Shown: positions 1-6,846, counted from the stretch's first letter. The stretch: 8,068 bases of DNA from Clostridia bacterium (GCA_017556885.1 JAFYLV010000063.1:1-8068), one strand, 5' to 3'. Numbers and translations: made by a program. Notes: generated by a model from the letters alone, not told the origin.

Positions 1-91
1 GATGGCAGAACTTGAATATTTGGTAGACGGTGCGCAGACAAGTTTCGAATACAAATATACCACTACGGTTGACTTTCGGTGCGATTTATGA
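1..91 (+). CDS. possible 3' end of an upstream gene, or chance ORF
   Basis: One frame is open from the left edge to a TGA at 89-91; the other two forward frames stop within the first 50 bases. It encodes about 30 residues rich in acidic and aromatic amino acids, beginning MAELEYLVDG if the ATG at 2 is used. I do not recognise it. It may be the tail of a gene starting outside the window, because 90 open bases are easily reached by chance. Its last 20 bases overlap the promoter of the next gene, which is common for a gene end but proves nothing. Confidence 0.2.
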   Translation, partial: MAELEYLVDGAQTSFEYKYTTTVDFRCDL

Positions 92-97
92 TATTAT
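69..97 (+). promoter_or_regulatory. sigma-A promoter of the diguanylate cyclase gene
   Basis: A TTGACT -35 box (69-74, 5 of 6 consensus) and a TATTAT -10 box (92-97, 5 of 6) are separated by exactly 17 bases. The predicted transcript starts near 104 and gives a leader of only about 24 bases, which contains the AGGAGG ribosome site at 114-119. The short leader leaves no room for a riboswitch. Confidence 0.7.
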
Positions 98-127
98 ACC
101 AAGTATGCAAAATAGGAGGTCCACGCA

Positions 128-1213
128 ATGACTCAATACCTTTATACTATCCCCGTTCTTCTTATGATGCTTTTGTGCATGCTCTTTTTAACTGTTACAA
201 ATGAGTTTATATTAGCTACACATAAAAAAGGTTTTTTTATTGCTTTTTTAGGCGAGTTTTTCATAACCATATGTGAAGTTTTATCCATTTTTTTAAATAG
301 TTCCGCAATAGCATTTAAGCCAATCCACTTTTTATCAAATTATATAGGCTTTCTTCTTACTCCAATTTTAATCATTCTTTTTGCAACTTCAATAGGCAAC
401 TTCTGTCACTTTAAAGGTGCTATTATCGGTATCATTGCTTATTTTATCTTGTTCAACTGTCTGGTTGTGACAAAACAACTGTTTTTCATAGATGCTCAAA
501 ATAATTATCATCGTGGATTGTTGTTTCCTATATATGTTATCTCGTATTTTCTTGCAGTTATATACTTGCTCTACGAAACGCTCAGATATTCGCGTAAAGG
601 CTTTTTACAACATAAAATCTTCGCCTATCTTTTAAGCTTTTTCTTTCTTGCATCAATTTCTATACAAGTCTTCGACCCCAAAGTTTATATGACAAGAATA
701 ACGGTTGTTATGAGCCTATGTGCTTATTACGCCTATAACATCGAGTTGGCAAATCTTTTTGACAAACTTACAGGTATTCTTAATCAAGGAACATATTTAA
801 GAAAAGTAAAACACTTGAAAGAGGAACAAACTGTAATAATTTTAGATATTGACAACTTTAAAGGAATTAATGACAATTACGGTCATCAATTCGGTGATGA
901 ATGTCTAAGTAATATTTCTCGCACGATTAAATCGGTTTTTGGAAATTATGGCCAGTGCTACCGAATTGGCGGTGATGAGTTTGCGGTAATTTTAAGAAGA
1001 TATCACAACGTGGAGGGTTTACTAAAGCGTTTTGAAATCGCCGTTGCCGATAACTTTAAAAACAAACCCTGCCAATTATCACTTTCACTTGGTTATTCCA
1101 AATACGAAAGCAATGATTCTTTTGAAGCCGTGATACAGCGTGCAGACTCTAATATGTATAAAGCAAAAAAGCAAAACAAGGCATTAGAAATAACGGCTCT
1201 CAAGACCAATTAA
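128..1213 (+). CDS. membrane-anchored GGDEF diguanylate cyclase
   Basis: The 361-residue protein has a membrane sensor half and a cytoplasmic C-terminal GGDEF domain. The family condenses two GTP into cyclic di-GMP. The first 207 residues show about seven hydrophobic segments (near 5-25, 35-57, 70-93, 97-118, 133-150, 162-181 and 187-207) with no extracellular domain of note. The GGDEF domain starts at DKLTGILNQ (about 213), has the metal-binding DIDNF motif (D240) and an intact RIGGDEF active site (GGDEF at 281-285), so it should be catalytic. The position of the inhibitory RxxD site reads GNYG, so product inhibition through that site is probably absent. AGGAGG lies 8 bases before the ATG. 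The gene is monocistronic, with its own promoter and terminator. Its base composition (roughly one third GC) is far below the genes downstream, suggesting acquisition by transfer. The signal sensed by the membrane part is unknown. Confidence 0.9.
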   Translation: MTQYLYTIPVLLMMLLCMLFLTVTNEFILATHKKGFFIAFLGEFFITICEVLSIFLNSSAIAFKPIHFLSNYIGFLLTPILIILFATSIGNFCHFKGAIIGIIAYFILFNCLVVTKQLFFIDAQNNYHRGLLFPIYVISYFLAVIYLLYETLRYSRKGFLQHKIFAYLLSFFFLASISIQVFDPKVYMTRITVVMSLCAYYAYNIELANLFDKLTGILNQGTYLRKVKHLKEEQTVIILDIDNFKGINDNYGHQFGDECLSNISRTIKSVFGNYGQCYRIGGDEFAVILRRYHNVEGLLKRFEIAVADNFKNKPCQLSLSLGYSKYESNDSFEAVIQRADSNMYKAKKQNKALEITALKTN

Positions 1214-1256
1214 CGATTATCAGGAATAATCTCCTTCCGTTATGAACTCTCGCATC

Positions 1257-1289
1257 AAAAATCGACAGGTTTCGACCTGTCGATTTTTT
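1257..1289 (+). terminator. intrinsic terminator of the diguanylate cyclase gene
   Basis: ATCGACAGGT and ACCTGTCGAT form a perfect 10-bp stem around a TTCG tetraloop, followed by a run of T. A run of five A precedes the stem, so it could also stop transcription arriving on the minus strand. It lies inside the inverted-repeat-bounded segment 1244-1457. Confidence 0.9.
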
Positions 1290-1296
1290 ATCCACT

Positions 1297-1441
1297 GCAA
1301 AAGCAATGGTATATCATCACGCTTTTGCATATATACCATCAGCCGTAGGCTGTATTTTCTTTCGCAATAATGATATACAAAACTTCGTTTTGGTGATATG
1401 CAATTCCTTGCAGAATTGATGATATACAATGCTTCGCATTG
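1297..1441. repeat. array of small palindromes joined by TGATATAC-like linkers
   Basis: Six inverted repeats are packed into 145 bases: GCAAAAGC (1297-1304) with GCTTTTGC (1321-1328); ATGGTATAT (1306-1314) with ATATACCAT (1331-1339), interlocked with the first pair; CAGCC (1340-1344) with GGCTG (1348-1352); CAAAAC (1378-1383) with GTTTTG (1387-1392); CAATTC (1401-1406) with GAATTG (1413-1418); and CAATGC (1427-1432) with GCATTG (1436-1441). The last three begin 23 and 26 bases apart and share a TGATATAC or TGATATG linker, while their stem sequences differ. Such arrays of variable stems with a constant linker are familiar to me from intergenic regions of gut Clostridia; their function is unknown. 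Confidence 0.7.
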
Positions 1442-1509
1442 ATTTGCACGAGAGTTCGAATTCATGCACAAAACTGCAAATAATATCTTTTTCATAGTCA
1501 ACTGCCAGA

Positions 1510-1546
1510 AAGAACAGATACTCACCTGAGTGTCTGTTCTTTTTTT
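1510..1546 (+). terminator. strong intrinsic terminator with no gene in front of it
   Basis: AAGAACAGATACTCA (1510-1524) pairs with TGAGTGTCTGTTCTT (1527-1541) over up to 15 positions with one G-T pair; the two innermost pairs probably open to make a loop. Six T run from 1541 to 1546. It points in the + direction, but the nearest upstream gene already has a terminator at 1257-1289. It is either a second stop for readthrough, possibly the original terminator displaced by the repeat element, or the end of an unrecognised short RNA. Confidence 0.8.
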
Positions 1547-1582
1547 GTTTCCGAAAGGAACAACCCTATCTTTCTGTTTCTA

Positions 1583-1611
1583 TTGACATCAGTTCAAAAT
1601 ACTGTTACTAT
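1583..1611 (+). promoter_or_regulatory. sigma-A promoter of the GH106-like gene
   Basis: A perfect TTGACA -35 box (1583-1588) and TACTAT -10 box (1606-1611) are separated by 17 bases. The transcript would start near 1618 and have a leader of about 76 bases. A weaker second candidate, TTGATT at 1629 with TATGCT at 1654, has a 19-base spacer and is less convincing. Confidence 0.7.
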
Positions 1612-1693
1612 TCCATATAGAAATTCCCTTGATTACTTTTTCGCAAAACTCGCTATGCTTTAATCTTGTTCTTCATGGTTTACGGAGGTTTTT

Positions 1694-4600
1694 ATGCTCT
1701 ACGAGAAAAATCAAGCCGAAAGATCGCTTTCCGCCGAGCTTTTTGCAAATCCGACGGCAGAATACCGCGCCACCCCCTTCTGGGCGTGGAACTGCGAGCT
1801 TGACCGCGAGGAGCTGCTGCGGCAGATCGACATTTTTAAGGAAATGGGCTACGGCGGCTATCATATGCATGTCCGCTCCGGCCTTTCCACCCCCTATATG
1901 GGTGAGGAATTCATGGAGCTGATCCGCGCCTGTGTCGAACACGGCAAGGAAAAGGAAATGCTCTCCTGGCTCTACGATGAGGATCGCTGGCCTTCCGGCT
2001 TTGCCGGCGGCCTTGTCACACAGGATCCGCAATACCGCCAGCGCATGCTGGAATTTGTCACCGATCCGGCAGATATCGCAGGCGAAGATGCCCGGCTCCT
2101 TGCCCGGTATGACATTGGGCTTGATGACAACAAGTGTCTTGCCTCTTATCGCATTCTCCCCGAAAACGAAGATGCATCCGGCCTGCTTCGGTATGCTTTT
2201 TTGACCCGCGTCCGTCCGGGCCCCCGTTACAACAACCAGGGCTATGTGGATACCCTTAACCCCCGCGCCATCGAGAAATTCACCGAAGTCACCCACGATG
2301 TTTACGCCCGTGAGATCGGCACCGAATTCGGCGGCTCCGTTCCGGCGATTTTTACCGATGAACCGCAGTTTGCCTATAAGGGAACGCTGCCCTTTGCCGA
2401 CAGCCCGGACAAGGTCGTTCTTCCCTGGACAGATGACCTGGAGGATACCTTCCGCGCCGCCTACGGTGAATCCCTTATTGCGCATCTGCCCGAGCTGTTC
2501 TGGGAGCTTCCCGAGGGCGCGGCATCTCTGACCCGTTACCGTTATCACGACCATGTGGCCGAGCGCTTTGCCGCAGCCTTTGCCGACACCTGCGGCAAAT
2601 GGTGCGAGGAGCACGGCATTCTGCTGACCGGCCATATGATGAATGAGCCGACCCTCCGTTCGCAGACCGTCTCTCTCGGCGAGACCATGCGCTCCTACCG
2701 CGCCTTCGGTCTGCCGGGCATCGATATGCTCTGCAACCATTACGAATTCACCACCGCAAAGCAGTGCCAGTCCGCAGTCCGTCAGTACGGCCGCCCCGGC
2801 ATGCTTTCCGAGCTGGATGGCGTTACCGGCTGGGATTTCGACTTCCGCGGTCACAAGCTGCACGGCGACTGGCAGACCGCTCTCGGTGTCACCGTGCGTG
2901 TCCCCCATCTGGCCTGGGGTTCCATGAAGGGCGAGGCCAAGCGCGACTATCCCGCCTCCATCTCCTATCAGTCCTCCTGGTGGCGCGAGTATTCCAGTAT
3001 CGAAGATCACTTCGCCCGTGTTCACACGGCGCTCACCCGCGGAAAGCCCATGGTTCGCGTCGCGGTCGTGCATCCCGTCGAAAGCTACTGGCTGCACTGG
3101 GGACCCGCAGACCAGACTGCGGCCAAGCGCGACAAGCTGGAGCAGAATTTCCTGAACGTCACCGAGTGGCTTCTGAAGGGAAGCATCGATTTTGACTTTA
3201 TCAGCGAATCCCTTCTCCCCGCCCAGAACGAATGCGGTGATGCGCCCCTCCGGGTGGGTGAGATGGCCTATGATGCCGTTATCATCCCCGAGTGCGAAAC
3301 GCTGCGTTCCACCACGCTGGATCGCCTGGAGGCCTTCCGCAATGCCGGCGGCAAGCTGATTTTCATGGGTGACGCCCCCGGATATGTCGATGCCCAGCCC
3401 TCCGAACGGGCGTTCCACCTTTTCGAGAAATCTTCCTGCATTTCCTTTAACCGCAGTTCCCTTCTCTCTGCGCTGGAGCCCTTCCGCACGGTCGAGCTGC
3501 GCCGCGAGGACGGCCGCCGGACAAGCCGATATATCCACCAGCTTCGCCGCGATACCGACGGTGTTTGGCTCTTCATTGCCCAGGGCGAGGATGCCTTCAA
3601 CAAGGACGTTCAGAACCACGAGCGCATCCGCATCACCCTCCGCGGCGAATTTACGCCAAAAAAATGGGATACCTCCAACGGCAGCGTCTGCCCGATCCCC
3701 TTCTCCTATCGCGACGGCTGCACCGTTATCTCCGCCGATCTTTACGACTACGACTCTCTCCTGTTATATCTTGCCGACGGAAAATCCGCGGATCCGATTG
3801 CGGAAGATGCCTCTCCCGCTCCCGCAGAGCTTCGCATCACCCCCACAGAAGTTCCCTATGAGCTGACGGAGCCCAACGTTCTCATGCTCGACCTCGCCCG
3901 GTGGAAGATCGACGATGGCGAGCTCCGGGATACCGAGGAGATCCTTCGCATCGATGCCCACGTCCGCGCCGCGCTCGGTTATCCGAAGGACAAGTCCGCG
4001 CAGCCCTGGGTCATTGAAAAGGTTCCTGCCGCACACAACGTGACCCTGGAATTCGATCTTTACAGTGACGTGGATTACGTCGGCGCCCAGCTTGCGCTGG
4101 AGGATGCCGATCTTGCAAAAATTTCTCTCAACGGCCAGCCCGTCACCTATACCGATTGCGGCTATTACACTGACCGTTCCATCCGCAGAACGTCCCTCCC
4201 CGTTATCAATCGCGGAACCAATCTTCTCCGGATCACCCTTCCCTTCGGTGAGCGGGACAATCTGGAGCGCGTGTATGTTCTGGGCGGCTTCGGCGTTCGT
4301 CTGATCGGTCGGAAGGCCGTACTGACCGAATCTGCCGAGATGCTGGCCTTCGACGACATCACACGGCAGGGACTTCCCTTCTACGGCGGTTCCGTGAAAT
4401 ATCATATGGATATTGAGTGTCCTGCGGACGGCGAATACAGCATCTGCATCCCCCATTACCGGGCGGCCACGGTCGCACTCTATGTTGACGGCAAGCGCAG
4501 CGGCTCGGTCATCTATCCGCCCTACCGCGCAGAGCTTGGATATCTCACCGCCGGGCATCACCGCATCACTGCCGAAGCATTCATTTCCCGCCATAACTGC

Positions 4601-4744
4601 TTCGGTCACATCCACTGCGCGAATGCCCGCCACAGTTGGATCGGTCCTGCCTGCTGGTTTACCAAAGGAAGTGCATGGACCTACGAATACCGCCTGCTTC
4701 CGGAAGGCATCATCTCCACACCCGAGATTTATAAGAAGCCTTAA
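1694..4744 (+). CDS. GH106-like glycoside hydrolase (probable alpha-L-rhamnosidase), cytoplasmic
   Basis: The 1016-residue protein resembles glycoside hydrolase family 106, whose members remove terminal alpha-L-rhamnose from plant glycosides or pectic side chains. The N terminus has the family-like stretches ATPFWAWNCELDREELLRQI (about 27-46), GGYHMHVRSGL (about 55-65) and WLYDEDRWPSGFAGG. Two conserved acidic motifs, FTDEPQ (E223) and SELDG (E373), are the best candidates for the catalytic pair; that assignment is inferred. A Rossmann-like segment around YDAVIIPE (526-533) resembles the central domain of related hydrolases. Two C-terminal beta-sandwich, carbohydrate-binding-like regions lie near 780-875 and 905-1010. 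The length is normal for the family. There is no signal peptide, so it should act inside the cell on imported substrate. GGAGG at 1684-1688 fixes the start. It is a single-gene unit between a promoter and a terminator. The exact sugar removed cannot be read from sequence. Confidence 0.8.
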   Translation: MLYEKNQAERSLSAELFANPTAEYRATPFWAWNCELDREELLRQIDIFKEMGYGGYHMHVRSGLSTPYMGEEFMELIRACVEHGKEKEMLSWLYDEDRWPSGFAGGLVTQDPQYRQRMLEFVTDPADIAGEDARLLARYDIGLDDNKCLASYRILPENEDASGLLRYAFLTRVRPGPRYNNQGYVDTLNPRAIEKFTEVTHDVYAREIGTEFGGSVPAIFTDEPQFAYKGTLPFADSPDKVVLPWTDDLEDTFRAAYGESLIAHLPELFWELPEGAASLTRYRYHDHVAERFAAAFADTCGKWCEEHGILLTGHMMNEPTLRSQTVSLGETMRSYRAFGLPGIDMLCNHYEFTTAKQCQSAVRQYGRPGMLSELDGVTGWDFDFRGHKLHGDWQTALGVTVRVPHLAWGSMKGEAKRDYPASISYQSSWWREYSSIEDHFARVHTALTRGKPMVRVAVVHPVESYWLHWGPADQTAAKRDKLEQNFLNVTEWLLKGSIDFDFISESLLPAQNECGDAPLRVGEMAYDAVIIPECETLRSTTLDRLEAFRNAGGKLIFMGDAPGYVDAQPSERAFHLFEKSSCISFNRSSLLSALEPFRTVELRREDGRRTSRYIHQLRRDTDGVWLFIAQGEDAFNKDVQNHERIRITLRGEFTPKKWDTSNGSVCPIPFSYRDGCTVISADLYDYDSLLLYLADGKSADPIAEDASPAPAELRITPTEVPYELTEPNVLMLDLARWKIDDGELRDTEEILRIDAHVRAALGYPKDKSAQPWVIEKVPAAHNVTLEFDLYSDVDYVGAQLALEDADLAKISLNGQPVTYTDCGYYTDRSIRRTSLPVINRGTNLLRITLPFGERDNLERVYVLGGFGVRLIGRKAVLTESAEMLAFDDITRQGLPFYGGSVKYHMDIECPADGEYSICIPHYRAATVALYVDGKRSGSVIYPPYRAELGYLTAGHHRITAEAFISRHNCFGHIHCANARHSWIGPACWFTKGSAWTYEYRLLPEGIISTPEIYKKP

Positions 4745-4762
4745 TTTCAGCACCGTAATTTT

Positions 4763-4807
4763 ACAGCCCGCTCTTTTAAGATAAAGAGCGGGCTGTATGC
4801 TTTTTTT
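4763..4807 (+). terminator. intrinsic terminator of the GH106-like gene
   Basis: ACAGCCCGCTCTTT (4763-4776) and AAAGAGCGGGCTGT (4783-4796) form a perfect 14-bp stem with a TAAGAT loop. Four bases (ATGC) separate the stem from a run of seven T at 4801-4807. The stem begins 18 bases after the stop codon and cleanly separates the hydrolase gene from the transporter gene. Confidence 0.9.
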
Positions 4808-4858
4808 GCAAAATGCATCAAATACAATCAAAGCGTACCGGACCCGTCATCTGCGGTC

Positions 4859-4926
4859 AAACGTTTCTTTTCGTGATCGCACTGCACTTCCCGATTGCTA
4901 AACGCTCCTTTTCCATCAAACGTTCC
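4859..4926. promoter_or_regulatory. three AAACGYTYC repeats upstream of the transporter promoter
   Basis: AAACGTTTC (4859-4867), AAACGCTCC (4900-4908) and AAACGTTCC (4918-4926) fit one nine-base pattern; the first and third are preceded by TC, making an exact direct repeat of TCAAACGTT. The first contains the 8-bp palindrome AAACGTTT, like the core of LacI-family operators. They lie just upstream of the -35 box at 4936, a place suited to a regulator. This is inferred from repetition and position only. Confidence 0.35.
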
Positions 4927-4935
4927 CCGCTTCGG

Positions 4936-4964
4936 TTGTTTTTTCTGTCGAATTATGATAAAAT
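4936..4964 (+). promoter_or_regulatory. sigma-A promoter of the yfcC-type gene
   Basis: TTGTTT (4936-4941) and TAAAAT (4959-4964, 5 of 6 consensus) are 17 bases apart. The transcript would start near 4971 with a leader of about 30 bases. An overlapping TATACT at 4970 could be a second -10 box but lacks a good -35 partner. Confidence 0.55.
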
Positions 4965-5001
4965 TCCGTTATACTTTCTCATTATAGGATCGGTGATCGA
5001 T

Positions 5002-6402
5002 ATGAATAACAAAAAAGACAGCGGGCTGAACATCGGCGTCCGCTCCTATCTGACCTCGCTTGCCGTCATTTTCGTACTGATGGCTACGGCGTATATTCTG
5101 ACGCTTATTATCCCCGGCGGTGCCTACGTTCGCACGGAGGACGCCGCCGGAAATCTCATCATCGATACCGAAGCCGGTTTTTCCGCCGTACAGGGCGGCC
5201 TCCCCGTATGGAAGTGGCTTCTTTCGCCCGTTCTGGTGCTTGGCGCCGCCGGCAGTGGAACGCTCATTGCCGTCATCGCATTTCTGCTCATCATCGGTGG
5301 TATTTTCACCGCGTTGGATGCCTCCGGCCTGATCAAATATATGCTTGATCGGCTGGTACTGCGCTTTTCTGCCGTCCGTTGGCGGCTGATGGCGCTGCTC
5401 GTCTTCTTTTTTATGGCCATCGGCTCCATGATCGGCTCCTTTGAGGAATGTGTTCCGCTGGTCCCCATCGTCGTTGCCCTATCCCTGCGCCTCGGTTGGG
5501 ATCGTCTGACCGGCATTGGCATGAGCCTGCTTGCTGCCGGCTGCGGTTTTGCTGCCGGTGTTTGCAATCCCTTCACCGTAGGCGTCGCCCAGCAGCTTGC
5601 CGGGCTTCCCATGTTCTCCGGGGTCTGGCTTCGTCTGGTCTCCTTTGTTCTGATCTATCTGCTTCTCCTCTTCTCTCTTCGGCATCATGCGCGCCGCACC
5701 GGCAAGCCCGTAGTGCAGACCGAGTCTGCGGACCAAAAATCCGACCCGCGCATGGGACGGGCTCTGGTCTCCTTTGGCAGCATTCTCGGATGCGGCATAC
5801 TTCTGGTGCTTTCCTCCGGTTTCATCCGCGCCCTGCAGGATTACACCATGATCATCGTCGCCGTCACCTTCCTTGCGGCCGGTATCGTTTCCTGCCTTCT
5901 CTCCGGCATGGGTGCAAAGGCACTTCTGCAAGCCTCCGCCAAAGGTATTCTGAACATTTTCCCCGCCGTGCTGATGATCCTGATGGCCTCCTCCATCCGA
6001 TATACGTTGGAGGAAGCCCACATTCTCGACACACTGCTCCATGCCGCCGTTGGCGCAGCAAATGCGCTGCCGGAGCATATCATCATTCTTTTCGTATATC
6101 TGATCGTGCTGGTGATGAATTTCTTCATCCCCTCCGGCTCCGCCAAGGCCTTTATGCTTATGCCCGTTCTTCTGCCCATCGCGCAGATCTTCGGCATTTC
6201 TCCGCAGCTCTGCGTGCTTGCTTTCGCCTTCGGCGACGGATTCTCCAACGTCTTCTATCCCACCAATCCCGCCCTGCTCATCAGCCTTGGACTTGCCGAT
6301 ACAAGCTACGGCAAATGGTTCCGTTTCTCCTGGAAGTTCCAGGCAGCAAACCTTGTGCTGACATCCCTTCTGCTGCTTATGGGCCTCGCCATGGGCTATT
6401 AA
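5002..6402 (+). CDS. YfcC/DcuC-family membrane transporter
   Basis: The 466-residue, very hydrophobic protein has about 12 membrane segments and resembles the YfcC branch of the ion-transporter (IT) superfamily, related to C4-dicarboxylate carriers. Members move organic acids or amino acids in exchange for ions or another solute; the substrate here is unknown. It begins with a short polar stretch, MNNKKDSGLNIGVRSYLTSL. Family-like points are SFEECVPLVPIVV (E148-E149), the PSGSAKAF re-entrant loop (SGSAK 378-382) and FGDGFSN (410-416). Where I recall many relatives reading PTSG, this one has YPTN (419-422), so specificity may differ. I chose the ATG at 5002, preceded by the weak site GGTGA at 4992. 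The open frame extends upstream to 4813, but that part crosses the promoter, so it is not coding. DUF2752 follows after 10 bases, suggesting one transcript. Confidence 0.8.
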   Translation: MNNKKDSGLNIGVRSYLTSLAVIFVLMATAYILTLIIPGGAYVRTEDAAGNLIIDTEAGFSAVQGGLPVWKWLLSPVLVLGAAGSGTLIAVIAFLLIIGGIFTALDASGLIKYMLDRLVLRFSAVRWRLMALLVFFFMAIGSMIGSFEECVPLVPIVVALSLRLGWDRLTGIGMSLLAAGCGFAAGVCNPFTVGVAQQLAGLPMFSGVWLRLVSFVLIYLLLLFSLRHHARRTGKPVVQTESADQKSDPRMGRALVSFGSILGCGILLVLSSGFIRALQDYTMIIVAVTFLAAGIVSCLLSGMGAKALLQASAKGILNIFPAVLMILMASSIRYTLEEAHILDTLLHAAVGAANALPEHIIILFVYLIVLVMNFFIPSGSAKAFMLMPVLLPIAQIFGISPQLCVLAFAFGDGFSNVFYPTNPALLISLGLADTSYGKWFRFSWKFQAANLVLTSLLLLMGLAMGY

Positions 6403-6412
6403 GGCTCCGGCA

Positions 6413-6757
6413 ATGCGTTCGATCTGTCATCTGCGCGAGAAGCTGATCGCCCTCGCGGCTCTTACCGGTTTTGTTCTGCTGCGGCTCTTTCTTCGCGCAC
6501 AATGTCCCATTTTGTTTCTGACCGGCATTCCCTGCCCCGGCTGCGGCATGACCCGCGCCTGTCTTGCCGTTTTGCGCGGCGATTTTCCCGCCGCATTTGC
6601 CTATCACGGCATGGTCTGGAGTCTTCCCCTCCTTCTCCTGTTTTTTCTCTGTGACGGGCATCTTTTTCGTCAAAAACGGATAAACGCTCTTATGCTTTTC
6701 CTGATCGGAATCGGTTTCCTTGCAAACTGGATCGTAAAGCTCATTGCAGGCCTATGA
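6413..6757 (+). CDS. DUF2752 small membrane protein
   Basis: The 114-residue protein has the DUF2752 signature: C31, then a short hydrophobic stretch, then IPCPGCGMTRAC (CPGCGMTRA at 41-49), with RGDFPAAFAYH after it. Hydrophobic segments lie near 10-28, 66-81 and 91-112. The function of the family is unknown; the C31/C41/C44 arrangement at the membrane surface could bind metal or form disulfides, which is a guess. It starts 10 bases after the transporter stop and has only a weak AAGG site (6401-6404), as expected for a translationally coupled second gene. No terminator is visible after it before the next promoter. The downstream TM2 gene is another small cysteine-bearing membrane protein. 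Confidence 0.8.
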   Translation: MRSICHLREKLIALAALTGFVLLRLFLRAQCPILFLTGIPCPGCGMTRACLAVLRGDFPAAFAYHGMVWSLPLLLLFFLCDGHLFRQKRINALMLFLIGIGFLANWIVKLIAGL

Positions 6758-6772
6758 ATTTGTCGAATTTTC

Positions 6773-6802
6773 TTGACAAGGCTCCGTATCTCATGCTAAA
6801 AT
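6773..6802 (+). promoter_or_regulatory. extended -10 promoter of the TM2 gene
   Basis: A perfect TTGACA (6773-6778) and TAAAAT (6797-6802) are 18 bases apart, and the -10 box is preceded by TGC, an extended -10 element. TTGTC at 6760-6764 and GACAA at 6775-6779 form a loose dyad across the -35 box that could be an operator, though this is weak. The start would be near 6809. Confidence 0.75.
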
Positions 6803-6846
6803 CTCTTAATACACATAGCTAATCTTTATAAAAGGGGTATATATTC

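Larger units (their letters stand above)
1244..1457. repeat. 214-bp segment bounded by a 9-bp inverted repeat (MITE-like candidate)
   Basis: GAACTCTCG at 1244-1252 is the exact reverse complement of CGAGAGTTC at 1449-1457. Just inside, the arms read CATCAAA and (in reverse complement) TGCAAA, which are partly alike. The segment encloses the terminator 1257-1289 and the whole hairpin array 1297-1441, and contains no convincing gene. I see no target-site duplication, so mobility is an inference from the terminal repeats and internal palindromes. The minus-strand reading frame across it (about 1220-1525) looks like a translated repeat: it has no ribosome site and no protein-like pattern. Confidence 0.45.

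Noticed and set aside
1297..1441. CRISPR array
   Set aside because: There are no identical 24-37 base direct repeats; the repeated parts are 7-8 base linkers between palindromes of changing sequence.
1220..1525. 101-codon minus-strand reading frame across the hairpin array
   Set aside because: It runs through the palindromes and a terminator, has no ribosome site ahead of either ATG, and its translation is the low-order product of repeats. I recall similar spurious annotations in related genomes.
1673..3619. 648-codon minus-strand open frame opposite the GH106-like gene
   Set aside because: It is an antisense shadow created by the C-ending codon bias of the real gene. The + strand frame has recognisable family motifs, a promoter and a ribosome site; the minus frame has none.
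4813..5001. N-terminal extension of the transporter frame to an ATG at 4813
   Set aside because: The extra 63 codons cross the promoter at 4936-4964 and would give a basic, non-family N terminus; the family-like start is the ATG at 5002.
5479..6078. 199-codon minus-strand frame opposite the transporter gene
   Set aside because: The opposite strand encodes a coherent multi-helix transporter, while this translation is low-complexity G/A/Q/K-rich and has no ribosome site.
1694..6402. Rhamnoside uptake-and-cleavage operon of the GH106-like gene and the transporter
   Set aside because: A strong terminator and a separate promoter lie between them, and the transporter family is not known for sugars.
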